DNA of 38,603 nucleotides from an uncultured Pelagibacteraceae bacterium (GTDB taxonomy: Bacteria; Pseudomonadota; Alphaproteobacteria; Pelagibacterales; Pelagibacteraceae). Below are positions 14,737 to 22,731 of this stretch, piece after piece. The number at the start of each line of letters is the position of its first letter. The stretch's first letter is position 1. The stretch spans positions 1 through 38,603 of the forward strand of contig CACJNI010000008.1 in assembly GCA_902594705.1 (NCBI GenBank), given 5' to 3'. The notes beneath the pieces are model-generated. The model worked only from the letters and a program-made list of their open reading frames with translations. It ran no database searches and was not told the origin of the DNA. The position numbers and the translations under genes were made by a program.

Positions 14737-15768
14737 ATGTCTGAAGCAGTAATCAAATGCGAAGCAGTTTATAAAATTTTTGGTGAAAACGCCAAAAAGA
14801 TGCTTCAAGACTCAAATGGTAATGTTGATGCTAAAACATTTCAAGAAAATGGTTGTATAGTAGGTGTTAACAATGCCTCTTTTGAAGTGGCAAAAGGAGA
14901 GATGCTTGTTGTAATGGGCTTATCTGGATCTGGTAAGTCAACTTTACTAAGGTGTATATCAAGATTAACAGATGCAACAGGTGGAAAAATTTTCATTGAA
15001 GGTCAAGATTTATTAAATTTAAATAATAAAGAGTTAATTGAGCTTAGAAGAAACAAAATGGGAATGGTTTTCCAAAGCTTTGCTCTTCTTCCACACAAAA
15101 CAGTTTTAGAAAATATAGCTTTTCCTCTTCAAATCAAAGGTATCAAAACTGAGGAGAGCATTAATAAAGCAATGGAGATGGTTAAATTAGTTGGACTTGA
15201 TGGAAGAGAAAATTATTTTCCAAGAGAACTCTCAGGTGGACAACAACAAAGAGTTGGTATTGCAAGATCTCTCGCAGTTGAACCTGATATATGGTTTTTA
15301 GATGAACCTTTTTCCGCTTTAGATCCTTTGATAAGAAAAGAAATGCAAGATGAATTTTTAAGACTTCAAGAAAAATTACAAAAAACAATTATGTTTATTA
15401 CTCATGATTTTGACGAAGCATTAAAACTTGCTGATCGAATAGCAATTATGAAAGATGGTATAATTGAACAGCTAGATACACCTGCAAATATAGTTTTAAA
15501 CCCAGCTACAGAATATGTAAGAAAATTTACTGAAGAAGTACCTAGAGAAAAAGTTTTATTAATTGAAGATGTGATGGATAAATCTATATCTAATAATTTA
15601 GGAGATGTAAAAGTTTCAAAAGATGAAATTATAGAGAATGTTGCTGAAAAAATATTAACACAAGAAAAATCTGTAGCAGTTATAAATGAAAATAACAAAA
15701 TTGTAGGGTCAATCAACCCGACAAAAATAATAAATACTGTCTTTGGTGGAAGAAAGAACGGAAAATAA
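14737..15768 (+). CDS. tmoW: TMAO/betaine ABC transporter ATPase (TmoW/ProV-like) with C-terminal CBS-like part
   Basis: The 343-residue ATPase has Walker A GLSGSGKST, Q-loop VFQSFALLPH, signature LSGGQQQRVG, Walker B WFLDEPFSALDP and switch ITHDFDEALK. The ALLPHKTVLENIAFPL stretch is typical of the quaternary-amine (ProV/OpuAA) subfamily. Residues ~30-48 carry an insert (ETLFGENA-like region with KMLQDSNGNVDAKTF), also usual there. The last ~75 residues look like a degenerate CBS module (KSVAVINENNKIVGSINPTK), which in OpuA senses ionic strength. Start ATG 14737 lacks a clear SD. The 64 nt before it is very AT-rich. It is followed by tmoV after 3 nt. Confidence 0.9.
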   Translation: MSEAVIKCEAVYKIFGENAKKMLQDSNGNVDAKTFQENGCIVGVNNASFEVAKGEMLVVMGLSGSGKSTLLRCISRLTDATGGKIFIEGQDLLNLNNKELIELRRNKMGMVFQSFALLPHKTVLENIAFPLQIKGIKTEESINKAMEMVKLVGLDGRENYFPRELSGGQQQRVGIARSLAVEPDIWFLDEPFSALDPLIRKEMQDEFLRLQEKLQKTIMFITHDFDEALKLADRIAIMKDGIIEQLDTPANIVLNPATEYVRKFTEEVPREKVLLIEDVMDKSISNNLGDVKVSKDEIIENVAEKILTQEKSVAVINENNKIVGSINPTKIINTVFGGRKNGK

Positions 15769-15771
15769 ATT

Positions 15772-17925
15772 ATGGAATTTATAAAAAAATATCCAAAAAT
15801 ATTTCAGTGGTTATTTCTATTAATTGTTTTTTTTGTTCTTTGTTTTGCTATTGATGTTCCAGAAACATATAAATTCATTAGAGGTCAAGCTGAATTCGTA
15901 AAAGACCCTAATCAAAGTAGTTATATATTTTTAGGCAAAGAAGTAAGATATTACGCTTTTGATGTTTTCTGGCGACTTCCTCCATTACTTGGATGGTTAC
16001 CAATATGGATAAATGACTCTTTGTTTTTTTTAATGAATGAGTGGATGCCAATGGAGTTTTGGAATGAGGATACTCAAGAATTTAAAACTAGACCCATAGT
16101 TTTGCAAATTAGTAGAAATCTAACAGCTTTTATGACCTTTTTAATAGAATTAATTAGAGAAATTTTGTTAGGTGGACTTGAAACAATTGTTGCATTTACA
16201 AGTTGGGATTGGATCGATGCGAACCCTTGGGCGGAGTTACCAGGTCTACCTTGGACAATTGTTGCAGCTGGTTTTGCAATACTTGCTTATAAATTAAGTG
16301 GTATTGGACTGGCTTTATTTGCTGGTTTAACAATGGTTTACATTTCTATATTTGGACAATGGAAACCATCAATGCAAACACTCTCTTTTATTTTAGTTGC
16401 TGCACCTTTATCTTTTATATTTGGGTTAAGTTTAGGTATTGCAGCTTATAAAAGTAAACGTGTAGAGAAAGCCTTATATCCAATTCTTTTAGTTATGCAA
16501 ACAATGCCACAATATGCAGTGTTAGTTCCTGCGCTTGTTCTTTTTGGCGTTGGTGACCATGCTGCAGTAATTATAACTATGGTAGTTGCTGTTCCACCTA
16601 TGATATTGCTTACTTTATTAGGATTGAGAGCTATTCCTCCAGAAGTAATTGAGGCTGGAAGAATGAGTGGTTGTAACAACTGGCAACTAATGTCGAAAGT
16701 GCTAATTCCAACAGCCAGACGAGATATCTTAATTGGTGTAAACCAAGTGATCATGGTGTGTTTTTCTATGGCTGTTATATCAGCATTCATTGGAGCGAAA
16801 GGTCTAGGTTTCAACTTGTTGTTAGCACTAAATCAGCTTAATATTGGATTAGCGCTAGAAGCTGGTCTTTGTATAAGTCTAATTGCAATTTTATTAGATA
16901 AAATGTCATTGGCTTGGGCAAACAAACAAGTTGATTATTTTGGTAATTTGAATTTTTTTCAAAGAAATAAAAATTTATTATTTTTTAGTATTACGGTCAT
17001 AATTGGAATTTTACTCGCTTACTTTGGATCTATTTATTTTAAAGGTGGTTACAATTATTTATTTGAGGTTCCACACAACAAAGGAATATCAACCGCTGAT
17101 TTTTGGAATAAAGGTGTCGATTGGATTTTTGATACCTTCTTTGTTTATATAAAAGCGTTTAATACATGGTTAATTCAAGAAGTGTTGCAACCAATGAGGG
17201 CTTTGTATTTAAGGATGCCAGCTGTTGCAACATTAGTTTTAGTTGTTGGTGCTGGCTATTTAATTGGTGGAATTAGATCTGCATTAGTAGTTTGTGGTTT
17301 GACATTATTCATAGCTCTAAGCCCTTGGTGGGATAGAGCCTTAGTAACGGCTTACATGGCAACATTTGGGGTAATTGTCTCTTGTATAATTGGTTTTACG
17401 GTTGGCACATTATGTTTTCAAAATAAACATTCTGCAAAATTTATGTTAGGGGTATGTGATATATTTCAAACATTTCCGTCATTTGTTTATCTTATTCCTG
17501 TTATGATGCTTTTTGGAATAACTGACACTTCTGTTCTTATTGCCGTCATTGTTTACGCAACTATACCAGCAACCCGATACACAATTGAAGGGCTTAGAAG
17601 TGTTCCAGCAGGTTTACATGATGCAGCGACGATGTCTGGAGTAAATAAATTTCAAAGATTAACAAAAATTGAATTTCCTTTAGCATTCCCTCATATGATG
17701 CTTGGTATAAATCAAACAATAGTGTTTGCATTATTTATGGTAATTATAGGGGCATTTATAGGCACAGAGGATTTAGGACAATATATTTTAAAAGCTTTAT
17801 CAGATAAAAATGGTGCTGGTATTGGATTAACTTTAGGTATTTGTGTAGCTTTTATAGGTTTAATTTTTGATAATTTAATAAGAACTTGGGTAGAAAAAAG
17901 AAAAAAACATCTAGGAATTGCTTAA
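15772..17925 (+). CDS. tmoV: TMAO/betaine ABC transporter, fused double permease (TmoV)
   Basis: The 717-residue integral membrane protein contains two binding-protein-dependent permease domains in tandem. The first (~200-370) has coupling-loop sequence GLRAIPPEVIEAGRMSGCNN, the second (~530-700) GLRSVPAGLHDAATMSGVNK. Each contacts one ATPase protomer, so one chain replaces the usual homodimer. The N-terminal ~140 residues hold one helix (FQWLFLLIVFFVLCFAI) and a large probably periplasmic segment rich in Trp. The region between the two domains has further helices and a hydrophilic loop (residues ~420-480). The fused form is characteristic of TmoV-type transporters. It is coupled to tmoW, and the gpsA-like gene follows after only 6 nt. 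Confidence 0.88.
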   Translation: MEFIKKYPKIFQWLFLLIVFFVLCFAIDVPETYKFIRGQAEFVKDPNQSSYIFLGKEVRYYAFDVFWRLPPLLGWLPIWINDSLFFLMNEWMPMEFWNEDTQEFKTRPIVLQISRNLTAFMTFLIELIREILLGGLETIVAFTSWDWIDANPWAELPGLPWTIVAAGFAILAYKLSGIGLALFAGLTMVYISIFGQWKPSMQTLSFILVAAPLSFIFGLSLGIAAYKSKRVEKALYPILLVMQTMPQYAVLVPALVLFGVGDHAAVIITMVVAVPPMILLTLLGLRAIPPEVIEAGRMSGCNNWQLMSKVLIPTARRDILIGVNQVIMVCFSMAVISAFIGAKGLGFNLLLALNQLNIGLALEAGLCISLIAILLDKMSLAWANKQVDYFGNLNFFQRNKNLLFFSITVIIGILLAYFGSIYFKGGYNYLFEVPHNKGISTADFWNKGVDWIFDTFFVYIKAFNTWLIQEVLQPMRALYLRMPAVATLVLVVGAGYLIGGIRSALVVCGLTLFIALSPWWDRALVTAYMATFGVIVSCIIGFTVGTLCFQNKHSAKFMLGVCDIFQTFPSFVYLIPVMMLFGITDTSVLIAVIVYATIPATRYTIEGLRSVPAGLHDAATMSGVNKFQRLTKIEFPLAFPHMMLGINQTIVFALFMVIIGAFIGTEDLGQYILKALSDKNGAGIGLTLGICVAFIGLIFDNLIRTWVEKRKKHLGIA

Positions 17926-17931
17926 GCTTAA

Positions 17932-18891
17932 ATGAGAAAAATTTTAATAATAGGCGGTGGCGCAATGGGATCTGCTTTTACTTTTCCATGTATAGATAAT
18001 AAAAATGAAGTAACTATCACAGAGCCTTACAATAAAACTTTTATTAAATATTTGTCTTCGAAAAAGAAATATCATTCTAGTTTAAAAATAAATTTACCCA
18101 ATAAATTAAAATACAAAAAATATTCAACTCATTTGTTAAAGAATAAATATGATTTAGTCGTTGTTGCTTTAAGTTTATCAGGAATAAATTTTATTAGTGA
18201 AGAATTTAAAAAATCAAACATCAAAAGCCCAATTCTTATTCTTACTAAAGGTTTAAAGTATGAGAAAAAAAAACAGAAAATTTTTACTATTTCAGAGGAT
18301 ATAAAGAAAAATAATAAAAATATAAATGTTTCAGTTTTAAAAGGACCTTGCTTAGCAAAAGAACTTTCAAATAAAAAACAAACAAGTGTGATTGTTGCTA
18401 ATAAGAATATCAAAACTGCAAAAAAAATTTGTAACATGATAACTACAAAATACTATTTAACCGAAACTTCGAAAGATGTTATTGGAGTTGAAATCTGTTC
18501 TTCAATTAAAAATATTTATTCAATGATTATTGGAGCTGGGGATAGTTTAAATATGTCTTCAAGTTTATTCAAAAAATCTATAAATGAGATGATATATATT
18601 ACTAAATATTTTAAAGGAAAAATTGAGACCGCTCTTGGATTGGCTGGAGTTGGAGATCTATACGTCAGTGCTGCTGGAGGTAGAAATAGTAAAATGGGAA
18701 GTTACTTAGGGCAAGGCTATACATTTAACAATGCTAAAAGAAAATTTATGCCTAATGAAACTGTAGAGGGAGAGCAACTTGCAAGAGAAATTGCTCCATT
18801 TGTATTAAAAAAAATTCAACAAAAAAAAATCCCTTTGATGACAAAATTAATTAAATCTATAATTAATAATAAAAAATTAATATTAAATTAA
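17932..18891 (+). CDS. NAD(P)-dependent glycerol-3-phosphate dehydrogenase-like protein (GpsA family)
   Basis: This 319-residue cytosolic protein has the dinucleotide-binding start ILIIGGGAMGSAFTFPC (altered from the usual GxGxxG), then KGPCLAKELSNKK, GVEICSSIKNIYSMIIGAG and GLAGVGDLYVSAAGGRNSK. These match the substrate-side blocks of GpsA. It is Lys-rich and poorly conserved in the middle, so it is a divergent paralogue and may act on a substrate other than glycerol 3-phosphate. It lies 6 nt after tmoV and 2 nt before a sugar-type ABC ATPase, and reads into the solute-uptake module. A role in handling the glycerol or glycerate part of the imported solute is inferred. Confidence 0.75.
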   Translation: MRKILIIGGGAMGSAFTFPCIDNKNEVTITEPYNKTFIKYLSSKKKYHSSLKINLPNKLKYKKYSTHLLKNKYDLVVVALSLSGINFISEEFKKSNIKSPILILTKGLKYEKKKQKIFTISEDIKKNNKNINVSVLKGPCLAKELSNKKQTSVIVANKNIKTAKKICNMITTKYYLTETSKDVIGVEICSSIKNIYSMIIGAGDSLNMSSSLFKKSINEMIYITKYFKGKIETALGLAGVGDLYVSAAGGRNSKMGSYLGQGYTFNNAKRKFMPNETVEGEQLAREIAPFVLKKIQQKKIPLMTKLIKSIINNKKLILN

Positions 18892-18893
18892 AA

Positions 18894-19979
18894 ATGGCGA
18901 GTATTAAAATAGATAAAGTAAACAAGTTTTTTGGTAACACACACGTGATCAAAGATGTTTCTCTTGATATAAAAAGCGAGTCTTTCACAGTTCTAGTAGG
19001 ACCAAGTGGTTGTGGTAAATCAACAATTTTAAGAATGATTGCTGGTTTAGAGGAAATTAATTCAGGTACAATATCTATTGATAATAAAGTTGTTAATGAT
19101 CTGCCACCTAAAGAAAGAAATATTGCAATGGTATTTCAATCTTACGCTCTTTATCCTCATATGACTGTATTTGATAATATGGCTTTTGGTTTAAAAATTG
19201 AAAAAAAATCAAAAGAAGAGATAGAGCAAAGAGTAATGGAGGCTGCTAAAATCTTACAAATAGAAGAGTATCTTGAGAGAAAACCCAAACAATTATCTGG
19301 AGGTCAACGTCAAAGAGTGGCTATTGGTAGAGCAATTACAAGAAAACCAAAAGTTTTTTTATTCGATGAACCATTATCTAACTTAGATGCAGCTCTAAGA
19401 GTGCAAATGAGAGTAGAATTGGCAAAATTACATGATCAACTTAATGCAACAATGATTTATGTAACTCATGATCAGACTGAAGCCATGACACTTGCAAACG
19501 ATATTGTTGTATTGGATCAAGGTATAGTTTCACAAAAGGGATCACCAATGAACTTATATAATAACCCAGACAATTTATTTGTTGGAGGTTTTATCGGATC
19601 TCCAAAAATGAATTTTATAGATAGTAAAATTTTAAGTAAAAGTTCAAAAAGTTCTGAGGTAGATATAATGGGAACTGGAAAGTTAAGTGTACCAAAAATT
19701 TCTGAAAATATTAAAGAAGGTGATAGTATAAAAATTGGAATAAGACCTGAGCACTTGATATTAAATGCAAAAACAGATTCATTGTGGGAAAGTAAGGTCT
19801 TCGTAGTAGAAAAATTAGGGTCAGGAACATATTTATATTTAGAGAAAGAGGGAGATCCTCTTGTTGTACAAACTGATGGGGACACTGATATTAAAGTAGG
19901 TGATACTGTTAAAATAGGTTTTGATCCATTTCGTTGCCATTTATTTGATAATAAAGGTATTTCTTTTAAAAATTCCTAA
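18894..19979 (+). CDS. Carbohydrate ABC transporter ATPase (MalK/UgpC family)
   Basis: The 361-residue protein has Walker A GPSGCGKST, Q-loop VFQSYALYPHMTV, signature LSGGQRQRVA, Walker B VFLFDEPLSNLDA and switch YVTHDQTEAMT. It also has a C-terminal TOBE-type regulatory domain (~240-361, KIGIRPEHLIL, VGDTVKIGFDP) that defines the CUT1/MalK group. It energises uptake through the two permeases encoded at 21472-23914. UgpC and MalK-type ATPases can serve several importers, so it may not be exclusive. Its ATG is 2 nt after the gpsA-like stop, while a promoter candidate separates it from the binding-protein gene. Confidence 0.9.
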   Translation: MASIKIDKVNKFFGNTHVIKDVSLDIKSESFTVLVGPSGCGKSTILRMIAGLEEINSGTISIDNKVVNDLPPKERNIAMVFQSYALYPHMTVFDNMAFGLKIEKKSKEEIEQRVMEAAKILQIEEYLERKPKQLSGGQRQRVAIGRAITRKPKVFLFDEPLSNLDAALRVQMRVELAKLHDQLNATMIYVTHDQTEAMTLANDIVVLDQGIVSQKGSPMNLYNNPDNLFVGGFIGSPKMNFIDSKILSKSSKSSEVDIMGTGKLSVPKISENIKEGDSIKIGIRPEHLILNAKTDSLWESKVFVVEKLGSGTYLYLEKEGDPLVVQTDGDTDIKVGDTVKIGFDPFRCHLFDNKGISFKNS

Positions 19980-20004
19980 ATCAATCTCAGGTAGTATTGT
20001 GTAA

Positions 20005-20033
20005 TTTACATACTTGTTATTCTTCTTTTAAAT
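20005..20033 (+). promoter_or_regulatory. Candidate promoter for the carbohydrate binding-protein gene
   Basis: TTTACA (20005-20010, five of six) and TTAAAT (20028-20033, four of six) are separated by 17 nt within the 112-nt gap before the binding-protein gene. A strong ribosome site (GAGGGGAA) stands just before ATG 20092. This would allow separate high-level expression of the binding protein. Confidence 0.35.
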
Positions 20034-20091
20034 GTCCATTATATATTAATTTTTAAATAACTTTAGAAAACAAGAAAAAAGAGGGGAATAT

Positions 20092-21420
20092 ATGTTTAAA
20101 AATATATTAATAACAATCTCTGCAATCGCTTTTGTTTTTAATTCAATCGCATTTGCAGATATCAAATTCTGGACGACAGAAACTCAACCAGCAAGGATGG
20201 CTAAACAAGAAGAGATGGCTAAAGCTTTTGAAGCTAAAACTGGAATTGGAGTTGAAGTTATCCCGATTGATGAAAAAGATTTAGGAACAAGAGCTACTGC
20301 AGCAGCTGCAGCAGGAGATCTTCCCGATGTAATTTATCATACACTACAATATGTATTACCATGGGCTGAAGCCGGAATTTTAGACGTTGATGCAAATAAT
20401 GATGTAGTTAAATCACTTGGAAAGAAAACCTTTGCACCAGGTGCTTTGAAAATGGCTAGTGCTGGTGGTAAAATCGCAGCGGTACCAGTTGATGGTTGGA
20501 CACAAATGGTTGTTTATAGAAAAGATCTATTTGAACAAGCTGGATTGGAACCACCAACAACATATGCAAACATTGAAAAAGCTATAGATGCTTTATCTAG
20601 TAATGAAATGTTCGGATTTGTTGCAGCAACTAAAACTGATGAAAATTTTATGAGTCAGGTTTTGGAACATGTACTACTTGCAAATGGAGTTAACATTGTC
20701 AAAAAGGGTGGAACAAAAAAACAAGGGAGAGCTTTAAAAAATTCTTTACAGTTTTATAAAAAATTAGCTAAAGCAAGCCCTCCAGGAGAACTTTATTGGA
20801 AACAATCAAGAGAACTTTATTTTGCTGGTAAAACACCAATGATAATATGGTCACCATTTATCATGGACGAATTAGCTGGTTTAAGAGACTCAGCTCCACC
20901 AACAATTAATAGCGACCCTACTTCACCAGAGTTGGCATCTAAAACTGGTTTTATAACTAATTTTAGTGGACCAAATAATGTTAAAGGTGCAGCTTGGGCT
21001 GATGTTAGATACTTTGGTATAACAGCAGATGCAGATACTGATGAAGCTAAGCAGTTTATTCTTTATTCAATGGATGAAGGATACACAAGTACTTTATCTA
21101 TAGCACCAGAAGGTAAATTCCCTGTAAGAAGAGGTAATGCGAGTGATCCAAATGCATTTACAACGGCTTGGAGTAAACTACCTGTTGGAGTTGATAGAAA
21201 AGCTCCTTTAACAGATCTATATTCTGCAGATGTAATAAATAATATTGTTGCTGGTTTAGATACTGCTAACAGATGGGGAGTAAAAGAAGGTGAACTATCT
21301 AGAGCATCTAAAATTATTAACAATAAGTTTATAAATAGAATCACTAGACAATATATTGACGATCAATTGACGCTAGATGAAGCAGTAGATGAAATTAATA
21401 CTGTGCTAGCTAGCTTCTAG
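20092..21420 (+). CDS. Periplasmic carbohydrate-type solute-binding protein (family 1)
   Basis: The 442-residue protein has a signal peptide (residues ~1-22, ending IAFA-D). The mature sequence starts IKFWTTETQPARMAKQEEMAKAFEAKTGI, typical of the MalE/UgpB cluster. Other group features are AAAAAGDLPDVIYHTLQY, AVPVDGWTQMVVYRKDLFEQAGLEPPTTY and YFAGKTPMIIWSPF. Aromatic residues (W, Y, F) in these segments are likely to stack on a sugar ring. The ligand cannot be read from sequence. The downstream GH63-like hydrolase suggests a small glycoside. The gene has its own promoter candidate and SD, and a terminator follows, so it is probably the most abundant product of this cluster. Confidence 0.87.
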   Translation: MFKNILITISAIAFVFNSIAFADIKFWTTETQPARMAKQEEMAKAFEAKTGIGVEVIPIDEKDLGTRATAAAAAGDLPDVIYHTLQYVLPWAEAGILDVDANNDVVKSLGKKTFAPGALKMASAGGKIAAVPVDGWTQMVVYRKDLFEQAGLEPPTTYANIEKAIDALSSNEMFGFVAATKTDENFMSQVLEHVLLANGVNIVKKGGTKKQGRALKNSLQFYKKLAKASPPGELYWKQSRELYFAGKTPMIIWSPFIMDELAGLRDSAPPTINSDPTSPELASKTGFITNFSGPNNVKGAAWADVRYFGITADADTDEAKQFILYSMDEGYTSTLSIAPEGKFPVRRGNASDPNAFTTAWSKLPVGVDRKAPLTDLYSADVINNIVAGLDTANRWGVKEGELSRASKIINNKFINRITRQYIDDQLTLDEAVDEINTVLASF

Positions 21421-21434
21421 TAATTTAAAAAATT

Positions 21435-21471
21435 AAAAAAAGCGGGTAATATTAATTATCCGCTTTTTTTT
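21435..21471 (+). terminator. Terminator between binding protein and permease, ending at the permease start codon
   Basis: A 10-bp stem (21441-21450 with 21455-21464, one G-U pair) and 4-nt loop is followed by an uninterrupted T run to 21471. Upstream A residues (21435-21440) extend the pairing. The ATG of the permease begins at the very next base (21472), so the T-tract takes the place of a ribosome site. Confidence 0.85.
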
Positions 21472-22731
21472 ATGAGTTCAAAACTTGCAAAAATTGAAAA
21501 AAGAACAGCTTATCTTTTAATATTACCATCGGTTCTTTTAGTATTTTCTATAATTTTATTTCCAATATTCTCAAATATTTGGATTAGCTTTAAAAACGTA
21601 GAACTTAAAGATTTAAGAATTCCTGAGCCAAGAGCAAAAAAATTAGTAAAATCAATTAAAGATAATCCTAATCAAATAAAAATAATTTATAAATTAAGAA
21701 ATAGTTCTCTTACACAAGAAATTACTAATGTAAAATTTAAAGATAAATATCCTGACAACATTGAACCAATAAGTTTAAATAATAAATGTCAATTTAAATC
21801 AAATTTACTTAAGTGTGAATTAGGTAATTGGCCAAAAAAATATCGAGAAAATTTAGAAATAATATTTCAAAATACTAATAATCAAGAAATTTCAAAGAAG
21901 GAACTAAAATCTTATAAACCTAAACTATCAGGTAAGTCACAAAATATATTACTAACTTATGAATTTACTTTAAATAATTTTAAAAAAATAATCAAAGATA
22001 AAGCTTTCATAGATCTATTATCAACAACTTTTTATTACACTTTTTTTGGAACCATAGGTGCTATAGTTTTTGGAATTTTGGCTGCACAAATGGTAAACCA
22101 AAAATTTTTTGGAAGAACATTTATGAGAAGCGTTTTGTTATTTCCTTATGTTGCGCCAGTTGTAGCTCTTGCTTATACCTGGGAACTTTTACTTGATCCA
22201 ACAAGTGGAACTTTAAATAATTTGTTAATTAACTATCAAATTATTGATGGACCAATAAATTTACTAGGACAAAAATATGTAACTTTAAACATACTTGGTT
22301 TTGATTTTAAATTAAGATTAGCATTAACAACTGTAATTATTTTTGAAATTTGGAGATATTTTCCTCTAGCATTTTTATTTATTCTTGCTCGTCTTCAAGC
22401 AGTTCCAAAAGAACTTTATGAAGCAGCTGATGTTGATGGTGCAAATCCTTTACAAAAATTTCTTAATATTACTTTGCCCCAGATATTAGCAGTGATTTCA
22501 ATTCTATTTATGATTAGATTTATTTGGAATTTTAATAAATTTGAAGACATCTTCTTACTCACTGGTGGGGCATCAGGTACAAGAACATTGCCAATAAATG
22601 TATATCAACAAGGTTTTTCAATCGGTGATATTGGTATGGGTTCTGCAGTTTCTATTGTGATTGTAGTCTTTCTGTTAATTTTTATGTTTATCTATTTTAA
22701 ACTTTTAGGAAAAAGAGCTGATGAAAATTAA
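21472..22731 (+). CDS. Carbohydrate ABC permease (MalF-type) with an inserted periplasmic DUF11-like domain
   Basis: The 419-residue inner-membrane protein has TM1 at about residues 12-33 (AYLLILPSVLLVFSIILFP), then an insertion of some 110 residues, then the usual permease core (TTFYYTFFGTIGAIVFG onward). The coupling loop is AVPKELYEAADVDGANPLQKF. MalF-type proteins of this class are normally about 300 residues. The insertion should be periplasmic and reads like a DUF11-type beta sandwich: IKIIYKLRNSSLTQEITNVK, PDNIEPISLNNKC, LLKCELGNW. It carries two Cys that could form a disulfide. The start codon directly follows a terminator T-tract and has no SD. It overlaps the second permease by 11 nt. 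Confidence 0.88.
   Translation: MSSKLAKIEKRTAYLLILPSVLLVFSIILFPIFSNIWISFKNVELKDLRIPEPRAKKLVKSIKDNPNQIKIIYKLRNSSLTQEITNVKFKDKYPDNIEPISLNNKCQFKSNLLKCELGNWPKKYRENLEIIFQNTNNQEISKKELKSYKPKLSGKSQNILLTYEFTLNNFKKIIKDKAFIDLLSTTFYYTFFGTIGAIVFGILAAQMVNQKFFGRTFMRSVLLFPYVAPVVALAYTWELLLDPTSGTLNNLLINYQIIDGPINLLGQKYVTLNILGFDFKLRLALTTVIIFEIWRYFPLAFLFILARLQAVPKELYEAADVDGANPLQKFLNITLPQILAVISILFMIRFIWNFNKFEDIFLLTGGASGTRTLPINVYQQGFSIGDIGMGSAVSIVIVVFLLIFMFIYFKLLGKRADEN

Noticed and set aside
16446..16814. 122-codon antisense frame inside tmoV
   Set aside because: The sense frame encodes a conserved permease domain; the antisense product has no recognisable features.
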